The notes under the pieces are model-generated. The model was given only the letters and a program-made list of their open reading frames with translations. It had not been told where the DNA came from and searched no databases. Below are positions 34,147-42,513 of a stretch of 64,000 nt of DNA, in pieces; position 1 is the stretch's first letter; each line of letters opens with the position of its first letter. The position numbers and the translations under genes are program-made. This stretch comes from a bacterium BMS3Abin08 (GTDB lineage: Bacteria; Nitrospirota; Thermodesulfovibrionia; Thermodesulfovibrionales; JdFR-85), in the NCBI GenBank assembly GCA_002897935.1, contig BDTA01000122.1:1-64000 (forward strand), given 5' to 3'.

Positions 34147-34713
34147 GATGGGAGGGGATTAAGGGGAGAGTGAAAACAGCATCTTAAGCACCCACGCCTC
34201 CGAAGGAGTCCGGAGTCCTTCGGACCTCGCCCTCCCCCCACCAAGGGGGAGGGATGCATAAGGAAACCCCTCACAGAGACTTCGAAATGAACGATTTATC
34301 ATACACGGACGGATAAAAATGCAAAGGAACCCTGAAATTAAACAGGTTTGCCCGCACAGGTAAATTCAACCGCTGTGAACAGGACCAACTGGTTAAAGCG
34401 GCTTAGCCACAGCACAGTAGGGAAGATAAAGACTGACACCTAAGTTTAAACAGGATTAACAGGATAAAAGAAAAAATCCGTCATCCTGTCCATCCTGTCT
34501 GAAAAGAATATCCTGGAATATCCTGCCCATACTGATGAAAGCTTCACATGGATGCTGAGTCCCGAAAAGCTTCGTGATTATCCCGGGGGATGGATGGATG
34601 CCTGACGACAATGAATGAATGAAAGCGCCGATACCTCTGTCGTTGAAGGTTTTATATCTGTTTTCAGATCCGGAAGTTGAACTTTCCATACCGAATCGTT
34701 TTAAATAACCTAT
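34147..34713. other. repeat-rich intergenic region ahead of mutS
   Basis: Two hairpins are visible: TCCGAAGGA (34199-34207) with TCCTTCGGA (34216-34224), and CCCTCCCCC (34230-34238) with GGGGGAGGG (34245-34253), both of the kind found in intergenic repeats. A short direct repeat of the GTCCATCCTGTCT type is near 34480-34500. The short minus-strand open frame at 34456-34689 has no protein-like features and I take it as non-coding. Confidence 0.5.
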
Positions 34714-37293
34714 ATGGCCGAACTTTCACCCCTCATGAAACAATATTTCAGCATCAAGGAAGAGCACCCTGACGCAATCCTTTTTTTTCGACTCGGAGAC
34801 TTTTACGAGATGTTCGGGGATGATGCGGTAACAGCATCATCCATCCTCCAGATAACCCTCACCACCAGGGACAGGGGAAAGGACAACCCCATCCCTATGT
34901 GTGGAGTACCCCACTTTTCAGCTGAAACATATATCTCAAAACTCGTCAATGCCGGATACAGGGTTGCAATCTGTGAACAGACCGAAGACCCGAAGGAGGC
35001 AAAGGGAATTGTAAAACGGGAGGTGACGAAGGTTATAACCCCGGGGACCCACCAGCCCGATAATCCAAAGGAGAACATCTTTATTCTGAGTCTCTATCCC
35101 TCCGGCAGGCATCAGGGTATCTCGGTGGCCGATCTCTCAACGGGTGAGTTCTTCCTCTATGAGACGGACAAGGATATAGCAGACGAGATAAACCGATTCG
35201 AACCAAGAGAGGTCCTCTGTCCCAGAGGCATACAGGATGATATTCATTACAGCACCGCACTTGATGGCTATTTCGTCACCTATTACGATGACTGGCTCTT
35301 TGATTATAGCGAGTCATACAGGAAACTGCTTGAATACTTCAAGGTATATTCACTCGAGGCCTATGGGTGCGAGGAGTTCAAGTATGCCATATCCGCAGCC
35401 GGCGCCCTCCTTAACTACCTTGAAGAAAACCGCAAAGGCGCTGTCATCCTCAATCATCCAACCGTCCTGAACCAGGGAGACTATATGTTTCTCGATTCCG
35501 TCACCAAACGAAACCTCGAGTTGACCCATAACCTCCGCGATGGAACAAGCAGGGGAACACTGCTTGAAATCATGGACGAAACTCTAACCCCAATGGGTGG
35601 AAGGTTCCTGAGACAGGCCATATTCAAACCCCTTGTAAACGAGGGAAGAATCAGGGAGAGACTTGATGCCGTAGAGGACCTGATCAAGGACTATGAGATG
35701 CAGGAGGGTCTGAGGACTTACCTCGGGCGGATACAGGATATCGAGAGGCTTGGAACAAGGGTTCTTCAGGGCTCGGCCTCTCCCCGAGATCTTGTTGCAA
35801 TCAGGAATTCCATTGCCTACATACCCGAAATAAAGAGGATACTCCGGAAGACTGAATCAGCGCTTATTGAACGCATCTCAGGAGAAATAGATAAATTCCA
35901 CGACCTTAAAAATCTCATAGAGGAATCAATACAGGATGACCCCCCGGCAACCCTCAAAGAGGGTGGGATAATCAGATCCGGCTACAGACAGTCAGTGGAT
36001 GAGTTACGTGAAATCTCCACTGAAGGGAAGGGCTATATTGCAGGACTTGAATCCAGGGAGAGGCAAAGAACGGGTATTTCCTCTTTAAAGATCGGGTACA
36101 ACAGGGTCTTCGGCTATTACATAGAGGTAACAAAATCGAATCTCCATCTCGTACCGGAAAATTACATCAGAAAACAGACACTTGTTGGGGCGGAGAGGTT
36201 CATCACCGAGGAACTCAAGGAGTATGAAAACCGGGTATTAGGCGCCCAGGAGCGCCTTAAGAGCCTTGAATATGAGGTATTTATCGAGGTGCTTGAACGT
36301 GTAGCCCATTCAACAGGAGATTTACTGAAGACGGCAAGGGCCATTGGAGCCCTTGACTTCCTCCTTTCTCTCGCAATCGTTTCAAGGCGCAACAACTATG
36401 TAAAACCGGCGGTCGATGACACAGGCAGGATTGAGATCATAGACGGTCGCCATCCAGTCCTTGAAAAGATCTCCAGGGACGAAAGGTTCATACCCAATAG
36501 CACTTACGTGGACAGTGACGACCATAAGCTCCTCATCATAACAGGACCCAACATGGCCGGAAAATCCACCTACATGAGACAGGTGGCACTGATAGTGCTT
36601 CTCTCCCAGATAGGCTCCTTTGTTCCTGCAACCCAGGCAAAAATCGGGTGTGCGGACAGGATTTTTACACGGATCGGCGCTTCAGACTACCTTTCAGAGG
36701 GGCAGAGCACCTTTATGGTTGAGATGATAGAAACAGCCAACATCCTCCATAACGCCACAGACAGAAGCCTGATAATCCTTGATGAGGTCGGCCGGGGTAC
36801 AAGCACATTTGACGGTATCAGCATTGCCTGGGCCGTGGCTGAATACATTGCAAATAAAATTTCTGCACGCACACTCTTTGCCACCCACTATAACGAACTC
36901 ACGGAACTTGGTCTGACAATGAACGGCGTCAAAAACCACAACATCGCCGTAAAGGAATGGGGAGATGAGATCATCTTTCTGAGAAAGATAGAAAGGGGCC
37001 CGGCCGATAAGAGCTACGGCATCCAGGTTGCACGTCTTGCCGGACTGCCTGATCCGGTTATAAAGAGGGCAAAGGAGGTGCTTGGGAACCTGGAGAGTTG
37101 CGAGATTACCGAGTTTGGAACACCCAGGGTCGCCGGAAGGAAGAGCGGAAAGAAGATCCGGCAACTCGACCTCTTTTCCACCAACTATGAACCCCTCATA
37201 AGTATCATCAGGGATGTTGACCTCGATGCTATTGGTTCTGAAGATGCATCGAAGGTCATCGCCGACCTCAAGAAGATGATAGAGGATCTCTGA
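34714..37293 (+). CDS. mutS: DNA mismatch repair protein MutS
   Basis: An 859-residue MutS1. The mismatch-reading motif FYEMFGDDA is at about residue 31, where Phe inserts beside the mispair. The connector, lever and clamp domains occupy the middle, and the ATPase has Walker A TGPNMAGKSTYMRQ, Walker B LIILDEVGRGTSTFDG and the ABC-type signature. This recognises base mismatches and starts repair with MutL. It is followed immediately by coaE: their ends overlap by one base (TGATG). Start ATG at 34714. Confidence 0.98.
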   Translation: MAELSPLMKQYFSIKEEHPDAILFFRLGDFYEMFGDDAVTASSILQITLTTRDRGKDNPIPMCGVPHFSAETYISKLVNAGYRVAICEQTEDPKEAKGIVKREVTKVITPGTHQPDNPKENIFILSLYPSGRHQGISVADLSTGEFFLYETDKDIADEINRFEPREVLCPRGIQDDIHYSTALDGYFVTYYDDWLFDYSESYRKLLEYFKVYSLEAYGCEEFKYAISAAGALLNYLEENRKGAVILNHPTVLNQGDYMFLDSVTKRNLELTHNLRDGTSRGTLLEIMDETLTPMGGRFLRQAIFKPLVNEGRIRERLDAVEDLIKDYEMQEGLRTYLGRIQDIERLGTRVLQGSASPRDLVAIRNSIAYIPEIKRILRKTESALIERISGEIDKFHDLKNLIEESIQDDPPATLKEGGIIRSGYRQSVDELREISTEGKGYIAGLESRERQRTGISSLKIGYNRVFGYYIEVTKSNLHLVPENYIRKQTLVGAERFITEELKEYENRVLGAQERLKSLEYEVFIEVLERVAHSTGDLLKTARAIGALDFLLSLAIVSRRNNYVKPAVDDTGRIEIIDGRHPVLEKISRDERFIPNSTYVDSDDHKLLIITGPNMAGKSTYMRQVALIVLLSQIGSFVPATQAKIGCADRIFTRIGASDYLSEGQSTFMVEMIETANILHNATDRSLIILDEVGRGTSTFDGISIAWAVAEYIANKISARTLFATHYNELTELGLTMNGVKNHNIAVKEWGDEIIFLRKIERGPADKSYGIQVARLAGLPDPVIKRAKEVLGNLESCEITEFGTPRVAGRKSGKKIRQLDLFSTNYEPLISIIRDVDLDAIGSEDASKVIADLKKMIEDL

Positions 37294-37868
37294 TGCTGAT
37301 CGGCCTTACCGGGGGCTTTGGCAGCGGCAAATCAACGGTCCTTCAGATCTTCGGACAACTTGGCGCCGTCACCGCGGATTCCGACAAGATTGTGCACGGT
37401 GCACTTGAGGATCCGGAAATAAAGGAGGAGATACTAAAGGAATTCGGTGAAGGAGTGATAAACAATAACGCTGTCGACCGTGGCCGCCTTGCAGAGATGG
37501 TCTTCTCATCGGAGGCCACGAGAAAGAGGCTCGAGATGATACTGCATCCCCGGGTCTTTGAGACAATCGAGGGGTTGCATAGAAAACATAGAGACAGTAT
37601 AGTCATTGCGGAAATCCCCCTCCTCTTCGAGACGGGTTATCATAAAAAGGTCGACGTAACCATCACTGTAATTGCCGAACGGCACGTTATAAGAGAACGG
37701 CTCATCAGGAAGGGGTTCACTGAAGAAGAAATCAGGCGGAGGGCCTCTGCCCAGATTCCCCTCGAAGATAAATCGAGATTGTCCGACTATGTTATCGACA
37801 ACTCCGGCACCCTTGAGAAAACGGAAAAACAGGTCAAAGGGATATGGGAAGAGTTATTAAAACAATGA
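37293..37868 (+). CDS. coaE: dephospho-CoA kinase
   Basis: A 191-residue P-loop kinase catalysing the last step of coenzyme A synthesis, phosphorylation of the 3'-hydroxyl of dephospho-CoA. Signs are Walker A GLTGGFGSGKST at the N-terminus, DSDKIVH, HPRVFE, and the lid region RKGFTEEEIRRRASAQIP. It overlaps mutS by one base (TGATG). Its TGA stop is provided by the AATGAACCT of the GC-rich repeat that starts at 37864, so the repeat insertion or growth reached into the coding end. The C-terminus remains normal in length. Confidence 0.95.
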   Translation: MLIGLTGGFGSGKSTVLQIFGQLGAVTADSDKIVHGALEDPEIKEEILKEFGEGVINNNAVDRGRLAEMVFSSEATRKRLEMILHPRVFETIEGLHRKHRDSIVIAEIPLLFETGYHKKVDVTITVIAERHVIRERLIRKGFTEEEIRRRASAQIPLEDKSRLSDYVIDNSGTLEKTEKQVKGIWEELLKQ

Positions 37869-37910
37869 ACCTCCCCGCCGCAGAGACCGGGGGTATTGAA
37901 AACTCAGAGG
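37864..37910. repeat. GC-rich AATGAACCTCCCCGCCG repeat at the coaE end
   Basis: AATGAACCTCCCCGCCG followed by CAGAGACCGGGGGTATTG. The TGA in the repeat is the stop codon of coaE. Confidence 0.65.
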
Positions 37911-37938
37911 TGGGTAAGCCTGATCGCCCCCTATAATT

Positions 37939-38070
37939 TCTCTGTGTATAAAGTCGAACAGTTGTCGTTTTTCCGTCATTCCGGCTTGTCCGGAATCGCT
38001 CTTTAAGAAGGATTCCCTATGCGCTTCACTTGCGGGAATGACAAATGACCGTAGTTCATACACAGACACT
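37939..38070. repeat. MITE-like element, family B, copy 2
   Basis: Left end TCTGTGTATAAA (first bases diverged), right end TTCATACACAGACACT, about 132 bases with internal REP palindromes (GTCATTCCGGCTTGTCCGGAAT and GCGGGAATGAC). The interior matches copy 1 at 16510-16643 closely. Confidence 0.75.
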
Positions 38071-38074
38071 AAAT

Positions 38075-38218
38075 AGAGTCTGTGTATAAACTCAACAATA
38101 GAGCCGTCATTCCCGCGGTTAGTTGGGCGGGAATCCAGTCTTTTCAATAAGTTCCGGATGTCCCGAACGCTTTCGGGACATGACAAAAATAAAAAACGAC
38201 AATTTATACACAGACTCT
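38075..38218. repeat. MITE-like element, family B, copy 3 (second interior type)
   Basis: Perfect 16-base terminal inverted repeats AGAGTCTGTGTATAAA and TTTATACACAGACTCT, 144 bases, just four bases after copy 2. The interior (CCGAACGCTTTCGGG hairpin, TTCAATAAGTTCCGGAT) is almost identical to copy 4 at 41532-41675 but different from copies 1 and 2. Confidence 0.82.
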
Positions 38219-38240
38219 AAATAAGGTTCAGGAGGCCTAT

Positions 38241-38356
38241 TGTCGTGTCAACCTTGTAATGTCGGGGTGTTTGAATTGTCATTCCCGCTGCGTCGGGAAT
38301 CATACTCCTCTTAGATTCCGGACAAGCCGGAATGACAATTGAGAGTTGACGCGACA
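38241..38356. repeat. MITE-like element, family C, copy 2
   Basis: 116 bases between TGTCGTGTCAAC and GTTGACGCGACA, with the same two internal REP palindromes as the copy at 30499-30613. It lies 22 bases after family B copy 3, making a three-element tandem in the coaE-scpB gap. Confidence 0.8.
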
Positions 38357-38463
38357 CAATGGAAGGGCTATAAAAGACAGGAAGAACCGGGCATACAACA
38401 GACCGTGCAATAAATACCTGCGCCAATATGATAGAATAATCCCTGAAAAAATCAGGATGGACT

Positions 38464-38991
38464 ATGGAGACAGCGGTCAACAAAAAGGCATTACTGGAAT
38501 CAATACTCTTTGTTTCAGGAACACCGTTAACCGTCAAAGAGCTGCAGAAGATCACCGATATGGCGTCAGGCGATATTACCTATCTCATGCAGGAACTGAT
38601 GGCTGATTACAGGGACAGGGAGGGAGGGGTACTGATTTTAGAGGTCGCTGAAGGATACCAGATGGTCTCAAATCCGCAGTTCTCCGGATGGATCAGGAAA
38701 ATAAGGGAATCCACCCCCCAGAAACTCTCCATGGCAGCACTTGAAACACTTGCAATTATTGCATACAGGCAGCCTGTAACCAAGGCTGAGATTGACCAGT
38801 TCAGGGGTGTCGGCTCTGACGGGGTTGTTAAAAACCTCCTCGACAGGAGAATGATAAGGGTGGTGGGAAAGAAAGAGGCCCCCGGCAGACCCCTCCTCTA
38901 TGGAACCACGAGGGAGTTCCTCCTGCATTTCGGGCTAACGGACCTGTCGGATCTACCCACCATGCGGGAATTGAGTCCGGATGAACTCTGA
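38464..38991 (+). CDS. scpB: segregation and condensation protein B
   Basis: A 175-residue ScpB, the winged-helix dimer that joins ScpA and SMC in chromosome condensation. Family signs are ALLESILFVSGTPLTVKEL at the start, MAALETLAIIAYRQPVTKAE and GRPLLYGTTREFLLHFGL near the end. Unlike in most genomes, no scpA lies next to it; the upstream 600 bases are filled with repeats, so scpA must be elsewhere or was separated. Its end is only a few bases from the convergent cobO gene, which starts on the opposite strand. The ATG at 38464 is preceded by weak GGATGG. Confidence 0.95.
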   Translation: METAVNKKALLESILFVSGTPLTVKELQKITDMASGDITYLMQELMADYRDREGGVLILEVAEGYQMVSNPQFSGWIRKIRESTPQKLSMAALETLAIIAYRQPVTKAEIDQFRGVGSDGVVKNLLDRRMIRVVGKKEAPGRPLLYGTTREFLLHFGLTDLSDLPTMRELSPDEL

Positions 38992-39510
38992 TCAGTACTC
39001 TATCCCCTTTCTGGCATTCAATCCCATTTGGAGGGGGTGCTTGACCGCCTTCATATAGGTTATATAGTCTGCAAGGTCCAACATCCCCTTGGTGGCGCCA
39101 CGTCCTGTCAGGACAAGATCGCTTCCTTCAGGTATATCATCCATGAAACTGAGGGCATCCTTCTCATCAATTATACGGGTCCGCACCAGATTGTTAAACT
39201 CATCAAGCACAACCATGTCGTAACTCTCCAACATACCCTTGACCTCCTGAAGCGCACCCAGCGCATAACTGTTCATCTCCCTGATGTCCATATCGGGATA
39301 AAAATGGGGGGATTTGATCTCATAATATCTCTTTACCGTAATCCCAACGTCTTCGAGAAGATCGAGTTCACCACCGTTTGCTCCTGTCTTCATAAACTGG
39401 ACAAACAGCACTCTCAGTCCCCGGCTTCTTGCTCTTAAGGCAAGCCCGACGGATGCGGTGGTTTTACCCTTCCCCTCTCCCGTGTATATATGTATTACCC
39501 CTTTTTTCAT
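38992..39510 (-). CDS. cobO: cob(I)yrinic acid a,c-diamide adenosyltransferase
   Basis: A 172-residue CobA/CobO/BtuR-family protein, which transfers the adenosyl group from ATP to cob(I)alamin or its precursor, making the active coenzyme B12. Walker A GEGKGKTTA at residues 11-19, FVQFMKTG, VVLDEFNN and LTGRGA (the motif for binding) are all present. It converges on scpB, with the two stop codons next to each other (tail to tail). No other cobalamin gene is seen in the window. Length is close to the family's usual 170-200 residues. Confidence 0.92.
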   Translation of the reverse strand: MKKGVIHIYTGEGKGKTTASVGLALRARSRGLRVLFVQFMKTGANGGELDLLEDVGITVKRYYEIKSPHFYPDMDIREMNSYALGALQEVKGMLESYDMVVLDEFNNLVRTRIIDEKDALSFMDDIPEGSDLVLTGRGATKGMLDLADYITYMKAVKHPLQMGLNARKGIEY

Positions 39511-39564
39511 TTACCGTAAGGTTATCCGGCGGAGCCGTTACAGAATACAGCATACGGCTCGAAG

Positions 39565-40671
39565 TCAAGCGCCACCGACATACCTTCTTCTGCCCCTTAT
39601 GCCAAGTGATGTAAAAACCTCATAGGGAATTGTTGATGCCTTCTCTGCAACCTCCTCAACAGACATTACCTCCCCTTTCTGAGTGCCTATCAATACAACC
39701 TCATCATCCGGAGAAACCCCCTCAATATCAGTAACATCCACAAGTGCAATATCCATGCATACCCTGCCGACGACGGGTGCCCTCCCTCCCCTCACCAGCA
39801 CTTCGGCGTTATTGGAGAGAGACCTGAAATAACCGTCTGCATACCCGGTGGAAAGCACCCCTATCAAGCTATCCCTCTTTGTTATGAATGTCCTGCCGTA
39901 ACTCAGCGGTGTGCCCTTCCCTACCCGCCTGATATCCAGCAACCTCGAACTGACCCGCATAACCGGTTTGACCCGATGAGATGAATATGGATTGCACCCG
40001 TAAAGCATCAGCCCCGGTCTTACCGCATCCAGGTATGCCTCGGGCAGACGCGTCACTGCTGCACTATTGGCAAAATGAAAGACAGGCCTGACACCTAACC
40101 TCTCAATTCCCTCTTTAACCGAAAGAAACCTCTCTATCTGTAACATGGCGTATGTCCTGTCTGCAATACCTGCCTCGGAAAAATGACTCATAACCCCTGC
40201 CGGATTCAGGCCTTCAAGGGTGAGGATCTCTCTGAACTCCCCTATGGCTTCCCTGTAATTCAGTCCAAGCCTGCCCATGCCGGTATCCACGTTTATATGA
40301 ACATCAATGGGGTTATTATATTCAAGGGAGAGCCTTGAAAGTTCTCCGGCAAACCTGATGTTGTTGACGACGGGGGTCAGTTTGGAAGCAACTATCTCCC
40401 TGGATGGCTCCTGATCGAAAAGAACGATTATTGGAATTGAGAAACCCGCGTCTCTAAGTTCCAATGCCTCCCGGATATAGGCGACGGCAAGGGCATCAAC
40501 ACCCTCTCTAACAAGAACCCGTGAAACCTCAACAGAGCCGTGTCCATAGGCATCGGCCTTGACAACAGCAATGATCTGTCTGTGTCCGACCTCACTTCTT
40601 ATAAACCTGACATTGTACGCCAGATTGTCAAGGTTTACCTCAACCGTGGGGCCTCTATGCATATTGAGCAA
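39565..40671 (-). CDS. alr: alanine racemase
   Basis: A 368-residue PLP enzyme that interconverts L- and D-alanine for peptidoglycan. The PLP lysine is Lys38 in VVKADAYGHG, the typical fold-type III barrel follows, and the C-terminal domain has GRVCMDIALVDVT, where a conserved tyrosine-containing loop lies earlier. The start may be the fourth codon (ATG 40662) rather than the TTG at 40671; neither has a clear ribosome binding site. It is 23 bases from the stop of tatA on the same strand, so it likely is in one transcript with mobA and tatA. Confidence 0.95.
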   Translation of the reverse strand: MLNMHRGPTVEVNLDNLAYNVRFIRSEVGHRQIIAVVKADAYGHGSVEVSRVLVREGVDALAVAYIREALELRDAGFSIPIIVLFDQEPSREIVASKLTPVVNNIRFAGELSRLSLEYNNPIDVHINVDTGMGRLGLNYREAIGEFREILTLEGLNPAGVMSHFSEAGIADRTYAMLQIERFLSVKEGIERLGVRPVFHFANSAAVTRLPEAYLDAVRPGLMLYGCNPYSSHRVKPVMRVSSRLLDIRRVGKGTPLSYGRTFITKRDSLIGVLSTGYADGYFRSLSNNAEVLVRGGRAPVVGRVCMDIALVDVTDIEGVSPDDEVVLIGTQKGEVMSVEEVAEKASTIPYEVFTSLGIRGRRRYVGGA

Positions 40672-40694
40672 TCACGATAGGATCAAAAGAAAAT

Positions 40695-40925
40695 TCAAAC
40701 CTTCTCTTTATGGGCCTTGGTTTCGCTCTTGTCTTCCTCGTTTGATGCTTTCTCTACAGGCTTCTTGGGAGTTACATCGATCTCATCCGGCTCTGAAGTG
40801 GCCTTTTTGAAGTTCTTGATTGCCTGACCGATTCCCTTCCCCAGTTCCGGAAGCCTTGAAGCACCAAAGATGATGACAACAATTATTAATATGATTACCA
40901 GCTCCTGCATCCCTAATCCGAACAT
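40695..40925 (-). CDS. tatA: twin-arginine translocase subunit TatA
   Basis: A 76-residue TatA/E: short N-terminus, one transmembrane helix ([20 protein letters not shown]), then the conserved amphipathic helix [15 protein letters not shown] and an acidic, lysine-rich tail. TatA multimers form the pore that exports folded cofactor-containing proteins. It overlaps the preceding mobA by 13 bases, an unusual pairing that joins molybdenum cofactor maturation with export of folded molybdoenzymes. TatC and TatB are not in the window. There is a good GGAGG ahead of the ATG. Confidence 0.92.
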   Translation of the reverse strand: MFGLGMQELVIILIIVVIIFGASRLPELGKGIGQAIKNFKKATSEPDEIDVTPKKPVEKASNEEDKSETKAHKEKV

Positions 40926-41512
40926 ATTGATCCTCCTATAAATTTTTCATAGTCCTCAGGTGTATTTATATTAACAAAACTTCTACCATCCGAGTCTATG
41001 CCTTTAATGTCTTCAGCTGAAACCACCTCCACCTTGATATCATCAATAAGCTTCATCATCTCGGTAACCCCTCCCCGTATTGACTCCTCGATATAGGATA
41101 TCGCATCCTTCTTATAAATTCCAAGGAGAGGATGAATCCTGTTATTGAAGGAACAGAGAACAACGGGCTTATCGGATTCTATCTCCAGCAGATACTCAAC
41201 CAGCCCCCTTTTCACAAAGGGCATATCACAGGCAATCACAAAGATACCATCCCCTTCCGCATTAAGCAAAGCGGAGAATATACCAACCATCGGACCTATA
41301 GAGGGATAGAGGTCTCCGATCATCATCTCACCGGTATAAAAGTACTTCTCAGGATAGTTGGTGCTTATCAGAATATCCCTGAAGAACCCCCTTAACAGCC
41401 GGATATTTCTCTCGACAATACGTTCCCCCTGCACCTTCATCAGGCCCTTTAAGACAGGGAACCTCCGGTTGGAGCCCCCGGCAAGTACCACACCTGTAAG
41501 GGATGAATTCAC
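40913..41512 (-). CDS. mobA: molybdenum cofactor guanylyltransferase
   Basis: A 199-residue nucleotidyltransferase that attaches GMP to molybdopterin to make the bis-MGD cofactor used by DMSO-reductase-family enzymes such as the one encoded at 6360-9089. Family signs are [13 protein letters not shown], where the usual LAGGxSxRMG is modified, then [14 protein letters not shown], and ACDMPFVK with the metal-binding Asp. It overlaps tatA by 13 bases. It is preceded by a MITE-like family B element ten bases before its start (41532-41675), which may supply or disturb its promoter. Confidence 0.9.
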   Translation of the reverse strand: MNSSLTGVVLAGGSNRRFPVLKGLMKVQGERIVERNIRLLRGFFRDILISTNYPEKYFYTGEMMIGDLYPSIGPMVGIFSALLNAEGDGIFVIACDMPFVKRGLVEYLLEIESDKPVVLCSFNNRIHPLLGIYKKDAISYIEESIRGGVTEMMKLIDDIKVEVVSAEDIKGIDSDGRSFVNINTPEDYEKFIGGSICSD

Positions 41513-41531
41513 CTCGTCTGTCTCCTTATTT

Positions 41532-41675
41532 AGAGTCTGTGTATAAAGTCAGTATCTCTATCTGTCATTCCGGCAGTTCTTAAGCCGGAATCCGGTCTTT
41601 TCAATAAGTTCCGGATATCCCGAACGCTTTCGGGACATGACAGAAATAAAAAATGGCAGTTTATACACAGACTCT
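41532..41675. repeat. MITE-like element, family B, copy 4
   Basis: 144 bases with perfect ends AGAGTCTGTGTATAAA and TTTATACACAGACTCT, and the interior shared with copy 3. It is flanked on both sides by TATTTA/TTAT-like AT-rich sequence, consistent with a short AT-rich target duplication. Confidence 0.82.
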
Positions 41676-42080
41676 ATTTATGTCTGAATGTCTGAAAGCA
41701 TTTATGATAGACCCTCAGTCGGCGATAAACAGGAACATAACAGGAGCAGTTTGATTGAGTTTGTACGGCCTTGAATTTTGCATAAGATTCCCCGGGAGGG
41801 TGACCCGCAAAGTTTCCCCGCAAGCCGGCGGGATGCCCGCTGAGAATGAGTAAGGACGCTATCAGGATGCTCTTCATAACGATCACAGCTGGATTTATAA
41901 TATTACCATATTATAGTAAAAAACCCCCCTGTATTTGCCGAACACCTTATATAAACGTTATATAAACGGCCTTAACCATCACACTTGACTTGCTTCAATG
42001 TCGTGTTTTCTGTTATAAATAGATAAAGGGATTTTGTCCTGCCCTGATGGTGATTAAGATGAGAAAGTTGATCCGGCAAG

Positions 42081-42250
42081 TTAGATCTTTAGGGAGCCTG
42101 CGTAAGGGATGTGGTGTGCATGCCGAGCACCAGCTCCTGATCAATTTCCAGGTGGCCTTAATATTGAGGAGCCTGCTGTCAGAAGCTGGTGCTCGGAAGC
42201 CTAAGCACCCTTCAGGGCACCCACCTGCAAACAGGGGATCTAATTTTTCA
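42081..42250 (+). ncRNA. ssrS: probable 6S RNA upstream of rarA
   Basis: The segment folds as a long hairpin with a central bubble. The closing stem is TTAGATC (42081-42087) with GATCTAA (42237-42243), and the upper stem is CCGAGCACCAGC (42123-42134) with GCTGGTGCTCGG (42185-42196). The 3' strand of the bubble, GCTCGGAAGCCTAAGCAC, resembles the conserved CCGAGAAGCCTTAAAAC of E. coli 6S RNA. In many bacteria 6S RNA is encoded just before rarA, as here. The 3' end has a T run (TAATTTTTC). 6S RNA binds the sigma-70 holoenzyme as an open-promoter mimic. Total length about 170 nucleotides, a little short. Confidence 0.7.
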
Positions 42251-42513
42251 TCTACACCTCAGGGCGGGTCAGTTAAAAGGTGCATATACTTGGTGTTAAA
42301 TACTATTGGGGGCATGGCATATAGATATAAGATGTCGAAAATTTTGTTTTTTTATATAAAGGGATTGACGTTTATCAAAAAAGTTTCGATTCAATCCCCG
42401 ATGCTTGCCTTTTCAGACCAGAGAGTCTGAAGAACATCTCCCCACCTCCGGAAGTATTTGCCGCCAAAACGCACCTGTTTCACCGGATTAGTATCCATTG
42501 AATTGAAGTGCAT

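Noticed and set aside
34456-34689. 77-codon minus-strand open frame before mutS
   Set aside because: It reads through repeat-type sequence (GTCATCCTGTCCATCCTGTC) and has no protein features.
41674-41886. 70-codon minus-strand frame with a signal-peptide-like start (MKSILIASLLILSG)
   Set aside because: The downstream part is not protein-like, the frame ends in a MITE terminus, and there is no family match that I recognise.
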